From: an uncultured Parabacteroides sp.
GTDB taxonomy: Bacteria > Bacteroidota > Bacteroidia > Bacteroidales > Tannerellaceae
DNA: 64,000 nt
Direction: 5' to 3'
Assembly: GCA_944325355.1 (NCBI GenBank)
Contig: CALUZS010000001.1
Coordinates: 248,001 to 312,000 of the forward strand
Under the pieces are notes generated by a model. It was not told the origin of the DNA, searched no databases, and saw only the letters and a program-made list of their open reading frames with translations. A program made the position numbers and the translations under genes. Positions 30,353 through 39,027 of this stretch are shown here, piece by piece (within the stretch, counting starts at the first letter, position 1; each line of letters begins with the position of its first letter).

Positions 30353-30363
30353 ATGATACGGCG

Positions 30364-30372
30364 TATCTTTGC
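30364..30372 (+). promoter_or_regulatory. -7 element of a possible small RNA
   Basis: TATCTTTGC, exact match, just past the operon terminator. No ORF follows; the palindrome at 30397-30436 and the pairs at 30448-30501 would be in the transcript. Confidence 0.45.
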
Positions 30373-30375
30373 CAG

Positions 30376-30436
30376 TCCTTACGAAAGAGGATTACATTCC
30401 TTACGGGAAAGGATTGCAATCCTTTCCCGTAAGGAA
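30376..30436. repeat. 40-bp perfect palindrome with an extra direct copy
   Basis: Bases 30397-30436 read identically on both strands (40 bp, no spacer). An 18-base unit, TCCTTACGGGAAAGGATT, is at 30398-30415. A diverged direct copy, TCCTTACGAAAGAGGATT, is at 30375-30392, and the inverted copy makes the right palindrome arm. This looks like a REP-like or protein-binding repeat cluster. It is in the 401-bp gap between the HAD gene and mrcA, which holds no gene. Confidence 0.8.
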
Positions 30437-30447
30437 TAATTAATAAC

Positions 30448-30501
30448 CACTGTTGGAAATAACATCTGCCTGCGGTTTTCCACGATAAACAGTGACAGAT
30501 G
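30448..30501. other. Interleaved inverted repeats (pseudoknot order)
   Basis: CACTGTT (30448-30454) pairs with AACAGTG (30488-30494), and CATCTG (30463-30468) pairs with CAGATG (30496-30501). The order 1-2-1'-2' is that of an H-type pseudoknot if transcribed. The arms are short, so chance is possible. Confidence 0.3.
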
Positions 30502-30545
30502 ATACTCTCCGTTACCTGGAAATATTTTTTAGGCTACCATCCAAC

Positions 30546-30581
30546 AAAAAAAGGCTGCTTCAAACTAAACTTGAAACAGCC
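30546..30581 (-). terminator. Terminator of mrcA
   Basis: 11-bp stem with one mismatch (30553-30563 with 30571-30581), followed by seven T on the minus strand. Confidence 0.8.
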
Positions 30582-30646
30582 TCTTACGCTTTATATAAAC
30601 CCAAAAAGATTTTCCTTGTGTATTAATAAATCCTGACCGATGCCCG

Positions 30647-32998
30647 TCACTCAAACATCTCGTCGATTCCCGTATGTTCCTCACGGCTTTGCTCAGTACG
30701 CGAGGAAGAGGAAGATGCCTTGGCGCACGGGTCTTCATACTCTTCCGGAATTTCAAACTTCTCCTCTTCCGAATACCCCAGCTCCTTGTCGGCGTAAACC
30801 TTCTGCATATACAAACCGTAGATAGGCAGTGCCATATTGGCGCCCTGCCCGTCGGCTAAACGGTCAAAGTGGATGGAACGGTCCTCTCCGCCAACCCAGC
30901 ATCCAGACACCAGGCTGGGCGTGAATCCCATGAACCAACCATCGGAGTTGTTCTGCGTCGTACCGGTCTTCCCTCCCATCTGAGCCTTTATGTTATAGCG
31001 GAAACGGATACGACCACCCGTTCCCCCGTCGATAACACTCATCAACATGTGTAGCATCTTATAAGAGGTCTCCTCGTTCAGCACCTCGCTCATCTGCGGG
31101 GAGAAGTCCATCAAAACATTCCCGTAGGAATCCTCTATTTTCGTTACATACAGCGGTTCGACCCTGATTCCCTTGTTGGCGAAAGTTGTATAGGCACTGA
31201 CCATCTCCGCAACGGAGACGTCAGGCGTACCTAAGCACACCGACAGTACCGGGTCGATGTAGTTCTTTAGCCCGTAAGAATGCAACAAGCGCACGAACGT
31301 GTACGGCGAAAGCTGGTTCATCAACCAGGCAGTCACCCAGTTATCAGAATTCTGCAATCCCCATTGGATAGATACCCGCTCGCCTACGCGCTTTGCCCCG
31401 GCATTACGTGGGCTCCAAGGACGCCCGTTGGCATCGGTATAATGCGGCTGCACATGCAGCATCTCGTCACACGGACTGAAGCCTTCTGTCATCGCCAACG
31501 AATAGAGGAACGGCTTAATCGTAGAACCGACCTGGCGACGCCCACCGTTCACCATATCGTACTGGAAGTCGTTGTAATCGATTCCCCCTACATACGCTTT
31601 CACAGCACCGGTTTTCGCATCCATCGACATGAATCCCGAACGGAGGAAACTCTTATGGTAGCGGATGGAATCCATCGGTGACATAATCGTATCAACCGGT
31701 CCGGTCCAACTAAACACACGCATCTCCACCGGAGTCTCAAAGTCCTTCCGAATGGCATCCTCTTTCAAGCCAGCCTTACGCAGCGCCCGATAACGGTCTG
31801 TCTGCTTCATCGAACGAGTCATTATATCCTGTATCTCCTCTTTCGTCAAATCCTTTGAAAAAGGTGCATAGCTACGTCCTTTCTTCTCACGGGTAAATGC
31901 TGGCTGCAATGACTTGCTAATGTGTTCCACCACCGCTTCTTCCGCATATTGCTGCATACGCGAATCGATGGTCGCATAAATCTTCAGCCCATCTGTATAA
32001 AGGTTGTAAGGCGTCCCGTCGGCTTTTTTATGCTTGTTGCACCAGCCGTACAACGGATTGGTTTCCCACGCCAACGAATCTTCATAGAACTGCTGTCCTT
32101 GCCACGACGCATAATTGTCGCGGTCAGGCTTTTTGGCAGTCAATACCATACGCAGGTATTCACGGAAATACTGCGCGATTCCCTCCTTATGGTCTATACG
32201 GGTGAAACGGAGTGTCAACGGCAATTTCTTCAAAGAGTCACACTCTGCAGTTGAGATATAGCCAGCCTTTTCCATCTGTTCCAACACCGTGTTACGACGC
32301 CCACGCGTACGTTCATTATGACGTCTTGGATTAAAATAAGAGGGGTTCTTGCACATCCCGACCAACGTTGCAGCCTCCTCGATTGAAAGGTTTTTAGGTG
32401 TTTTCCCGAAATATACCCTTGCAGCAGACTGGATACCGACTGCGTTGTACAGGAAGTCGAACTTGTTCAAATAAAGGTTGATTATCTCTTCTTTTGTGTA
32501 GTAACGTTCCAGCTGGACGGCAATCACCCATTCAATAGGCTTCTGCAACAAACGTTCCATGATATTCTCAGCTTGTGGAGAATACAGCTGTTTTGCCAGC
32601 TGCTGGGTGATGGTACTTCCTCCACCGCCGCTCTTCTGCATCAAGATTCCCCGCTTAACGATTGCCCTGAATAATCCCAATGCATCAATGCCACTGTGGG
32701 AAGAAAAACGGATATCTTCGGTCGCAATCAACGCTTTTACCAAATAAGGCGAAAGATCGTCGTAATTTACATAAATGCGGTTATCCTTACTGAAAGCATA
32801 ACTGCCCAAAACCTTTCCATCCGCTGATATAACCTGTGAAGCATACTTGTCAATTGGATTTTCAAGCTCCTCTACCGGAGGTACATAACCTATCGAGCCT
32901 TTTGCAATTGCCCAAAAGAGAACAAACGCTGCCCCAACAGCAAGTATATACAGGACCCAAAAAGAAATTATTATCTTTTTAGAAACATTCAAAGCCAT
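30647..32998 (-). CDS. mrcA: Bifunctional penicillin-binding protein 1A
   Basis: 783 aa class A PBP. It has a membrane anchor (about 9-33) and a GT51 glycosyltransferase domain with catalytic Glu94 in ATEDIRF and GGGGSTITQQLAKQL. The transpeptidase has S492-T-I-K495 (GSTIKPFLY), the SDN motif (QNSDNW) and KTGT (GGKTGTTQNNSDG). The tail ends in a Ser/Glu-rich stretch. It makes and cross-links septal and side-wall peptidoglycan. The start at 32998 is chosen because the in-frame ATG at 33031 lies on the -7 box (33028-33036). It is monocistronic. Confidence 0.94.
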   Translation of the reverse strand: MALNVSKKIIISFWVLYILAVGAAFVLFWAIAKGSIGYVPPVEELENPIDKYASQVISADGKVLGSYAFSKDNRIYVNYDDLSPYLVKALIATEDIRFSSHSGIDALGLFRAIVKRGILMQKSGGGGSTITQQLAKQLYSPQAENIMERLLQKPIEWVIAVQLERYYTKEEIINLYLNKFDFLYNAVGIQSAARVYFGKTPKNLSIEEAATLVGMCKNPSYFNPRRHNERTRGRRNTVLEQMEKAGYISTAECDSLKKLPLTLRFTRIDHKEGIAQYFREYLRMVLTAKKPDRDNYASWQGQQFYEDSLAWETNPLYGWCNKHKKADGTPYNLYTDGLKIYATIDSRMQQYAEEAVVEHISKSLQPAFTREKKGRSYAPFSKDLTKEEIQDIMTRSMKQTDRYRALRKAGLKEDAIRKDFETPVEMRVFSWTGPVDTIMSPMDSIRYHKSFLRSGFMSMDAKTGAVKAYVGGIDYNDFQYDMVNGGRRQVGSTIKPFLYSLAMTEGFSPCDEMLHVQPHYTDANGRPWSPRNAGAKRVGERVSIQWGLQNSDNWVTAWLMNQLSPYTFVRLLHSYGLKNYIDPVLSVCLGTPDVSVAEMVSAYTTFANKGIRVEPLYVTKIEDSYGNVLMDFSPQMSEVLNEETSYKMLHMLMSVIDGGTGGRIRFRYNIKAQMGGKTGTTQNNSDGWFMGFTPSLVSGCWVGGEDRSIHFDRLADGQGANMALPIYGLYMQKVYADKELGYSEEEKFEIPEEYEDPCAKASSSSSRTEQSREEHTGIDEMFE

Positions 32999-33027
32999 AT
33001 TTTCTCTATACTTTCGTAATTTAACGT

Positions 33028-33036
33028 GCAAATGTA
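33028..33036 (-). promoter_or_regulatory. -7 element for mrcA
   Basis: The minus strand reads TACATTTGC, exact match, 30 bp before the start at 32998. Confidence 0.6.
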
Positions 33037-33110
33037 CATGATTTCTCAGAAAAAACTAACATTTTATGCACAAACCTTTCCATGCAACAAACAATATCCC
33101 GACCAATCCC

Positions 33111-35171
33111 CTATTTCTCTATCCGGATACGGGCATCGACGGCAAACAGCCCTTTCGGTGTCGCCAAAATAGGGTTGATATCCATCTCTTTTATCTCCGT
33201 TGCAAAACGTAACAGAACCGACAAACGGACAATAATATCCGCATACTGCCGCTCATCGACACCTCCCTGACCCCGTGTTCCCTTAATTATCGGGTAACCT
33301 CGAAGCGAATGTATCATGGAATAAGTCTCCTCGTACGACAAAGGGGCCAAACCATAAGAAACATCTTTCAGCACTTCCACAAAAATACCTCCAAGTCCAC
33401 ATAAGACAACATGACCGAAACGCTCCTCGTACTTGGCTCCGAGGAATAACTCTGTTCCACTTAGCATCGGTTGAATCATTATGGATTTTACACCGGGTAG
33501 CTGAATCATCCGCTCATATTCCAGCAACAAATGGCTGTCGCTGCGTACGTTCAACGACACACCTCCAATATCGCTCTTATGCACCGGACCGACTACCTTC
33601 AAAACCACCGGATACCCTATCCTACGGGCAAAATCCAACAACTCTTCCTTGTCCGTCGACGCCAACTCTTCGACCAACGGTATTTGGGCTGCGGAAAGCA
33701 AGGAACGAACATCACCCGGCAAAAGGTATCCATCACCCGGCAAACGATCAATTATCCGCCGTACTTCCGGAATATCAATACCGTAAAGCTGAATATCGGT
33801 ACTTGCCGGTTTAGGCGTATTGATTACCCGCGACAACGCCGACCCGAGCGTCACCTCATCCGAAAAATTGACATGCCCCTTTTTTATGAAGCTCTTTACC
33901 TCAGGACTGGCTGTCACAATCGATGGCAAAACCGGAAATATCGGTTTCTTGCACTCTTCCATCTTCTTATGGAGCACTTCATAAGCGTCGTATAACTTGA
34001 CCAAACCGGGGCTTCCGAAAATAACCATCATCAAATCAATGTTATCGAACCGGTTTTCGCAAAAATCAATTGCCGTAGCCAAATGTTCGGGAGTCCCCGT
34101 CCCTATTATATCAATAGGATTGCCGACTGCCGCACCCGGCAACAATTTGGATTTCAACTCATCGGCAACGGGTCCCGACAATAACGGAACATTCAGTTGT
34201 CCTTTCGACAATGCATCCGCCAACATCACAGCCGGTCCGCCGGCATGAGTCACGATAGCACAGTTTTTCCCTTTAACTTCTTTCAATGTAAAAATACTCG
34301 CAATCGTAGTCAGTTCCTCACGACTGAAACAACGTACGATGCCGGCTTTGCGGAACAATGCCTCTACGGCCGAATCAGAGTTGGCAATTGCCCCGGTATG
34401 CGATGATGCCGCCCGTTTCCCTGAGTCGGTGCTTCCTGCTTTTATCGCTGCAATGCGGCATCCTTTACGAATCAATGAAGATGTATGATACAATAACTTA
34501 TCGGGATTTTTAATCTGTTCGATATATAACATCTTGATTTTGCTGTCAAGTCCCGGATTAAAATTGACATCCATATATTCAAGAATATCTTCCACGCCTA
34601 TTTGTGCGGAGTTGCCTACCGACCATACGGAAGAGAATCGCAACCCTTTGGTCAATGCCGATTCAATAATAAAGAGTGCCGTACCACCGGAACTCGAGAT
34701 AAAATCGACTCCCTCCGGATGGAATTTGGGAATAGGTTGAGTGAATACGCCATGAAAATGCACATTCATCAGACCGATGCAATTCGGTCCTATCAAGGAT
34801 GCGCCTGCCTTATTTACAATATCAAGCATTCGTTTCTCTAATGCGGCACCCTCTGCCGTCTCTTCGCCAAAGCCGGATGAAATTACGATAAAAGCCTTTA
34901 CATTCTTCTCATTAGCCAACACGTCGATGACATCCGGACAAGCCGAACCTGGTATAGATATTATCGCCATCTCCGCCTCCGGTATGTCACGTACCGAGTG
35001 ATATGACAACACACCTTGCACATTCGTCTCTTTCTGATTGACTACATACAACTCTCCGGCATATTTCCCCTCCAACAAATTCCTTACGATACATCCGCCG
35101 GGCTTATGTACATTATTAGAACCGCCGACAACAACGATACTTTGGGGATTGATTAACTCTTGATTGATCAT
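33111..35171 (-). CDS. ADP-forming acyl-CoA synthetase (alpha-beta fusion)
   Basis: 686 aa. Residues about 1-450 are the CoA-binding/succinyl-CoA-ligase-like alpha part (IVVVGGSNNVHKPGG at the start, LIGPNCIGLMN, and the phosphohistidine region RAASSHTGAIANSD). Residues about 460-686 are an ATP-grasp beta part (GYPVVLKVVGPVHKSDIGGVSLNV). Such enzymes make ATP and acetate (or other acid) from acyl-CoA and ADP, or the reverse. Acid preference is unknown. It has its own promoter (35200-35208). Confidence 0.9.
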   Translation of the reverse strand: MINQELINPQSIVVVGGSNNVHKPGGCIVRNLLEGKYAGELYVVNQKETNVQGVLSYHSVRDIPEAEMAIISIPGSACPDVIDVLANEKNVKAFIVISSGFGEETAEGAALEKRMLDIVNKAGASLIGPNCIGLMNVHFHGVFTQPIPKFHPEGVDFISSSGGTALFIIESALTKGLRFSSVWSVGNSAQIGVEDILEYMDVNFNPGLDSKIKMLYIEQIKNPDKLLYHTSSLIRKGCRIAAIKAGSTDSGKRAASSHTGAIANSDSAVEALFRKAGIVRCFSREELTTIASIFTLKEVKGKNCAIVTHAGGPAVMLADALSKGQLNVPLLSGPVADELKSKLLPGAAVGNPIDIIGTGTPEHLATAIDFCENRFDNIDLMMVIFGSPGLVKLYDAYEVLHKKMEECKKPIFPVLPSIVTASPEVKSFIKKGHVNFSDEVTLGSALSRVINTPKPASTDIQLYGIDIPEVRRIIDRLPGDGYLLPGDVRSLLSAAQIPLVEELASTDKEELLDFARRIGYPVVLKVVGPVHKSDIGGVSLNVRSDSHLLLEYERMIQLPGVKSIMIQPMLSGTELFLGAKYEERFGHVVLCGLGGIFVEVLKDVSYGLAPLSYEETYSMIHSLRGYPIIKGTRGQGGVDERQYADIIVRLSVLLRFATEIKEMDINPILATPKGLFAVDARIRIEK

Positions 35172-35199
35172 ATCTTTTCTGTTTTTAGATGGCTTATTT

Positions 35200-35208
35200 G
35201 CAAATATA
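35200..35208 (-). promoter_or_regulatory. -7 element for the acyl-CoA synthetase gene
   Basis: The minus strand reads TATATTTGC, exact match, 29 bp before the start. Confidence 0.6.
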
Positions 35209-35297
35209 CCCTTTTATTCAAAATAAATTCAAGCTATTCCGAAATATTAAAAGCCTAAAAGCAGAATCGAAAAACTAAAAGGAATAGAAATCCCTGC

Positions 35298-35681
35298 TTA
35301 TAACCTACGAAACGTAATCCGTCGGTTCAGAATAAAATTTACGGCCCCATAAACGAATAGCCCTAAAAACTGAGCAAGGTATTCATTCATGCCGAAAACT
35401 TCAACCAACAATAACAATATGGAAAACTGAGAAAGGTAAGCACATCCGAACGCCAATAAAAACAGCGGAACTTCCCGCAAAAACTGTCCTTTGCCAGAAG
35501 TGAAAACCCAATATTTGCACCAGAAAAAATTATTGGTTTGCGCAACTATATATGCGAGAATATTTGCGAATAAATAATCGGAACCCACTTCCGCCATCAT
35601 CAGCCATACGACAAATGCTGTTATCAAGGCATTCAAGGTTCCTACAACCGCAAATCTCCCGATACGTACAATGCTTTTCAT
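35298..35681 (-). CDS. GtrA family membrane protein
   Basis: 127 aa, four membrane helices; features GRFAVVGTLNALITAFVVWL, NFFWCKYWVF and NFILNRRITF match GtrA. Members move or help flip lipid-linked sugars for cell-surface glycans. No glycosyltransferase sits beside it here, so its partner is unknown. The promoter at 35773-35781 would give a leader of about 85 nt. Confidence 0.87.
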   Translation of the reverse strand: MKSIVRIGRFAVVGTLNALITAFVVWLMMAEVGSDYLFANILAYIVAQTNNFFWCKYWVFTSGKGQFLREVPLFLLAFGCAYLSQFSILLLLVEVFGMNEYLAQFLGLFVYGAVNFILNRRITFRRL

Positions 35682-35772
35682 CTATCTATTCAACATCATT
35701 AAAAATTCCATCTTGCTTCCATGAGAACTCCTTGTCCGCATTTTCACCCGATAAGAGATTGAATTTACCAAT

Positions 35773-35781
35773 GCAAATATA
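35773..35781 (-). promoter_or_regulatory. -7 element for gtrA
   Basis: The minus strand reads TATATTTGC, exact match. Confidence 0.5.
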
Positions 35782-35965
35782 TAGAAAAATATTTTGTTAC
35801 AGGTTCAAATATACCCCAATAAGGAATCCATGCCTTTACGAAATTATCCCGATATCTGAAAACAGCACACCGCCCCCGATGCTCCGTCCGCTCCATAACC
35901 GGCAACAAGTAACATAAAAATAGGCAATTCCTCACTTTTCCTTCCCTTATATCACATATTTTCCC

Positions 35966-35974
35966 TATGTTTGC
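35966..35974 (+). promoter_or_regulatory. -7 element for the Dabb operon
   Basis: TATGTTTGC, exact match, 53 bp before the ATG at 36028. It excludes the in-frame ATG at 35971. Confidence 0.6.
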
Positions 35975-36027
35975 ATCGCAAAATAATTCTTTATTTTATC
36001 AGACAAACAAATAAACATATAAGTATT

Positions 36028-36330
36028 ATGGTAAAACATATCGTCATGTTCAAGCTGAAAGAATTTAATTCTGAAGAAGAAAAATTGAACAAAATGAATG
36101 AAATCAAACAAGCATTGGAGGCTTTGATTGAGAAAATCGACATATTACGTGCTATCCGCGTAGATTTCAATATCAATCCGGCAGAGACCTGGGATCTTAT
36201 CTTAACTACCGAGCTGGATAGTCTGGAAGATGTGAACACATACGCCAACCATCCGGAACACGTAGCCGTTGCAAAAGGCATTATCGGTCCGGTGAAGGCA
36301 GACCGTGCCTGCGTAGATTATGTAGAATAA
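36028..36330 (+). CDS. Dabb (stress-responsive alpha/beta barrel) protein
   Basis: 100 aa. It starts MVKHIVMFKLKEFNSEEE and has the later ANHPEHVAVAKGIIGPVKADRACVDY, the full pattern of a Dabb ferredoxin-like fold that dimerises to a barrel. Function is unknown in bacteria; some members bind or convert small hydrophobic compounds. The chosen ATG follows from the promoter at 35966-35974. It is 12 bp upstream of the C_GCAxxG_C_C gene and probably in one operon with it. Confidence 0.88.
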   Translation: MVKHIVMFKLKEFNSEEEKLNKMNEIKQALEALIEKIDILRAIRVDFNINPAETWDLILTTELDSLEDVNTYANHPEHVAVAKGIIGPVKADRACVDYVE

Positions 36331-36342
36331 GAGAAAAAAATA

Positions 36343-36816
36343 ATGGGAAGAGATTTTGACATCGAAGAACGTGTACAGAAAGCCGTAAAAAACTTTGAAT
36401 CAGGATACAACTGCGCGCAATCGGTTTTTCTTGCCTATTCCGACCTTATCGGGCTCGACTGGGAGACAGCGAAAAAAGTCTCTGTCTCTTTAGGTGGCGG
36501 CATGGGACGTTTGAGGGAAATTTGTGGAACGGTAAGCGCCATGTCGGTACTTGCCGGTTTCCGGTATCCCGTGGAAGATCCGTCCGATCAAGAAGCACGC
36601 ACACGCAACTATGGGATGGTTCAAAAAATGGCATCACTGTTTAAAGAAAAACACCACAGTTTCATTTGCAGGGATTTGCTTCCGCCAGAAGAAGCATCGA
36701 CCAATCCGGCTCCGTCACTGCGCACAAAAGAGTATTATGCAAAGCGCCCTTGCGGAAAGTATGTAGCAACAGCGGCACACATTGCCGGCAGGATGTTAAA
36801 AGGCGAACTGGAATAA
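36343..36816 (+). CDS. C_GCAxxG_C_C family redox protein
   Basis: 157 aa. It has the family cysteine pattern: YNCAQSVF (about residue 24), GGGMGRLREICGTVSAM (about 51-67), FICRDLL and RPCGKYV. This small all-helical family is thought to be redox-active or metal-binding; no reaction is established. It converges on the MgtC gene, 10 bp apart. Confidence 0.88.
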   Translation: MGRDFDIEERVQKAVKNFESGYNCAQSVFLAYSDLIGLDWETAKKVSVSLGGGMGRLREICGTVSAMSVLAGFRYPVEDPSDQEARTRNYGMVQKMASLFKEKHHSFICRDLLPPEEASTNPAPSLRTKEYYAKRPCGKYVATAAHIAGRMLKGELE

Positions 36817-36826
36817 CGGGGAAAAA

Positions 36827-37531
36827 TCAGGCTAACAATTTTATAGAAGATACGTAACCAAGCTCGCGAATCTCATTAAACAGCGCCCCATACGACGATT
36901 TTGATTTCACATTTACTTTGTAAGTCACCACGGAACTGTTCTTTTCATAATTGTATTCGTACGACAAGCTTACAATAAATATATTATGATTTTCCAAAAT
37001 CCGCCGTATCGCCGGCAAGTCGGGGGAAGAAATCGAACAGGTAATGGTCAGAACCTTATTCACTCCATCCAGAAACACCCGTTTTTCCAACTTCTCCAAA
37101 GAGACAAGCGTAACCAATGTCAGAATGGTTATCAGGACGGATGGAAGATACATTCCGGCTCCCACACCCAAACCGATTACGGCAACCACCCAGATGCAGG
37201 CTGCTGTTGTCAATCCATGGATACTTCCATGACTTTGAATGATAGCTCCGGCACCTAAAAAACCGATTCCCGTCAGCACCTGGGCTGCGATACGACCGGG
37301 GTCGCCATTCAAGAAATCCGGATATATCTGTGGAATCCAAATGGAAATAAGCATAGCAGCTGTCGACCCCATACATATTAGGGTAAAAGTACGCATCCCG
37401 GCTTCCCGTCTCCTGACCTGCCGCTCTATTCCAATTGCAGCGCCCAGCAAAAAACTGATGAACAACTTCAACATTGCCGTATAAGGAGTAATCACCGTAC
37501 TTTCCAATAAAGCATTCAACTGTTCCATCAT
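36827..37531 (-). CDS. MgtC/SapB family membrane protein
   Basis: 234 aa. The N-terminal membrane domain has about five helices with the MgtC signature (LGAAIGIERQVRRREAGMRTF, then QVLTGIGFLGAGAI). A C-terminal ACT-like cytoplasmic domain (about 150-234) follows. MgtC proteins affect Mg2+ homeostasis and, in Salmonella, the F-ATPase. ATG at residue 1 or 2 is equally likely. It lies 18 bp after the HAD gene and is probably co-transcribed with it. Confidence 0.88.
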   Translation of the reverse strand: MMEQLNALLESTVITPYTAMLKLFISFLLGAAIGIERQVRRREAGMRTFTLICMGSTAAMLISIWIPQIYPDFLNGDPGRIAAQVLTGIGFLGAGAIIQSHGSIHGLTTAACIWVVAVIGLGVGAGMYLPSVLITILTLVTLVSLEKLEKRVFLDGVNKVLTITCSISSPDLPAIRRILENHNIFIVSLSYEYNYEKNSSVVTYKVNVKSKSSYGALFNEIRELGYVSSIKLLA

Positions 37532-37549
37532 AACAAAAAAGTTTATGCA

Positions 37550-38167
37550 TTAACGAAACAAAAACGACCAGTTTTCCGAAGATTTCGGCGTATAGGTCCG
37601 GATGCCTAACGTTTCAGCAGCTTTGCAATTCACCAACGAATCATCTATGAAAAAAGTCTCATCCGCCCGTATTCCGGCGTCTGCCAATACGTGTTCATAA
37701 ATAGCTATATCAGGTTTCTGAAGATGAAGCTTATAAGACAGGTATACTTTATCGAAATATTCTTCAGCATGCTTATAACCTTTATATGTGAAACTATTCT
37801 GTTCCGCCCATTCCCAATGCAACTCATTCGTGTTGCTCAACAGAAACAAATTGAAACGTTTCCGCAAGGACAAAAGCAATTCCAATTTATACGGAGGAAC
37901 CTCTCCCAACATGGAAATCCATGCTTTATCAATATCATCATCGGAAAAATCCTGTCCGGAAGAAAGCCGGATGCCTTTTCTGAACTCTGCCGTAGAGATA
38001 TTCCCCAATTCATATTGTTCTAAAAAATCTTTCCGATTAAAACCGGTTTGCAATTGGATGCCGACTTTAGAAACGCCCAACTGATCGAACGCATTTACAC
38101 ACCGGCATCTCATCAAGTTTATTAAAACGCCACCGAAATCCAAAATTACATTCTTCACCTTATCCAT
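37550..38167 (-). CDS. HAD-superfamily hydrolase (subfamily IA)
   Basis: 205 aa. Motif I is ILDFGGVLINL (aspartate near residue 10; the second position is G, not D). Motif II is FLLSNTNELH, motif III the lysine in LHLQKPDIAIYE, and motif IV FFIDDSLVNCKAA. It resembles YihX-type sugar phosphatases. DFGG in place of DxD is common in this subgroup. The start at 38167 is set by the -7 box at 38191-38199; an ATG at 38224 would precede it. Confidence 0.86.
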   Translation of the reverse strand: MDKVKNVILDFGGVLINLMRCRCVNAFDQLGVSKVGIQLQTGFNRKDFLEQYELGNISTAEFRKGIRLSSGQDFSDDDIDKAWISMLGEVPPYKLELLLSLRKRFNLFLLSNTNELHWEWAEQNSFTYKGYKHAEEYFDKVYLSYKLHLQKPDIAIYEHVLADAGIRADETFFIDDSLVNCKAAETLGIRTYTPKSSENWSFLFR

Positions 38168-38190
38168 ATTTACAAACCATGCTGTAAGTG

Positions 38191-38199
38191 GCAAATTTA
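38191..38199 (-). promoter_or_regulatory. -7 element for the HAD-mgtC pair
   Basis: The minus strand reads TAAATTTGC, exact match, 23 bp before the start at 38167. Confidence 0.6.
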
Positions 38200-38211
38200 A
38201 AGAATAATTTT

Positions 38212-38964
38212 TTAACTTCCACACTCTTTCCGGACAGCATCTTCTATATCCTTTTCTGTAAACTCCCTCTCATTACTGAGAATGAAAGTTTTCGACAAAA
38301 AATCTCCATACTGGTTACATTCGTTCAACACTGTCTGGAACAAGTTCTCCAAGTTCGTCTTTATCGGCATCAGAAACAGGATATTCACATAGCGGTCTTC
38401 TATATCCATCTTCTCAATTTCATAGCCTTCCCTGGGAAAAGAATACATAAACTCCTGCTTTATCAAGTTTTTTTGGAAATCTTCCAAAAGATGTCCTTCC
38501 TTTGAAATAAAAACAACATTAAACCGCATCTTTTCACCTTTACCACCCAGGCCGGTAGAAACGAACACCTGACGTTCTCCCGAAAGGTCCATCTCTATTG
38601 ACAACCGGGAAATCAATAACGAAAGATATAACCATTCATCCAGTTCAGGGGCAACTTTCCCGTCATATTCTTCCAGCAACCGGTAAACCTTTATCCAATG
38701 AACCATCGACAACTTTACCAAAATCTCTTTTTTCTCCGACAAACCGACCGTATCATCCAGCACGCGGTCAAACATGGATATGCACTCCTCTTCCGACAGC
38801 TGCTTTATCATCGGGTCAGATTTCAAAAGACGCTGCAATACAGCAAAATATTCAAGCTGATGTTCTATGGGTATTTTCCTGTCCAACAAACAAACATGCT
38901 CTGCCATATTGCGAAGCTTCTCTTGGTAAGCAAACAAATTCTGTCCGTTTTTTTCCATATCCAT
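38212..38964 (-). CDS. Conserved hypothetical protein
   Basis: 250 aa, soluble, no signal peptide or membrane segment. I do not recognise the family. The first half is helical (QLEYFAVLQRLLKSDPMIKQLSEEEC). The second half has alternating strands around GLGGKGEKMRFNVVFISKEG and DRYVNILFLMPIKTNL. It follows the ribose cluster by 63 bp on the same strand, so it may be the last gene of that transcript, but nothing in it suggests sugar metabolism. Codon use is like that of its neighbours. Confidence 0.7.
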   Translation of the reverse strand: MDMEKNGQNLFAYQEKLRNMAEHVCLLDRKIPIEHQLEYFAVLQRLLKSDPMIKQLSEEECISMFDRVLDDTVGLSEKKEILVKLSMVHWIKVYRLLEEYDGKVAPELDEWLYLSLLISRLSIEMDLSGERQVFVSTGLGGKGEKMRFNVVFISKEGHLLEDFQKNLIKQEFMYSFPREGYEIEKMDIEDRYVNILFLMPIKTNLENLFQTVLNECNQYGDFLSKTFILSNEREFTEKDIEDAVRKECGS

Positions 38965-39027
38965 CCTCCTTTATCCTATTTCATCTTCTCCAAACAGAAC
39001 AAACATTATGCCATTCCCGGAATCCGG

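Larger units (their letters stand above)
35682..36027. other. Divergent intergenic region, two promoters only
   Basis: 346 bp between gtrA and the Dabb gene. I see a minus-strand -7 box (35773-35781) and a plus-strand one (35966-35974). The middle, about 35790-35950, shows no ORF or strong inverted repeat. Confidence 0.5.

Noticed and set aside
37550..38167. HAD motif I lacking the second aspartate (DFGG) taken as a dead enzyme
   Set aside because: Many active YihX-type HAD phosphatases have DFGGV at this place, so it is not evidence of inactivity.
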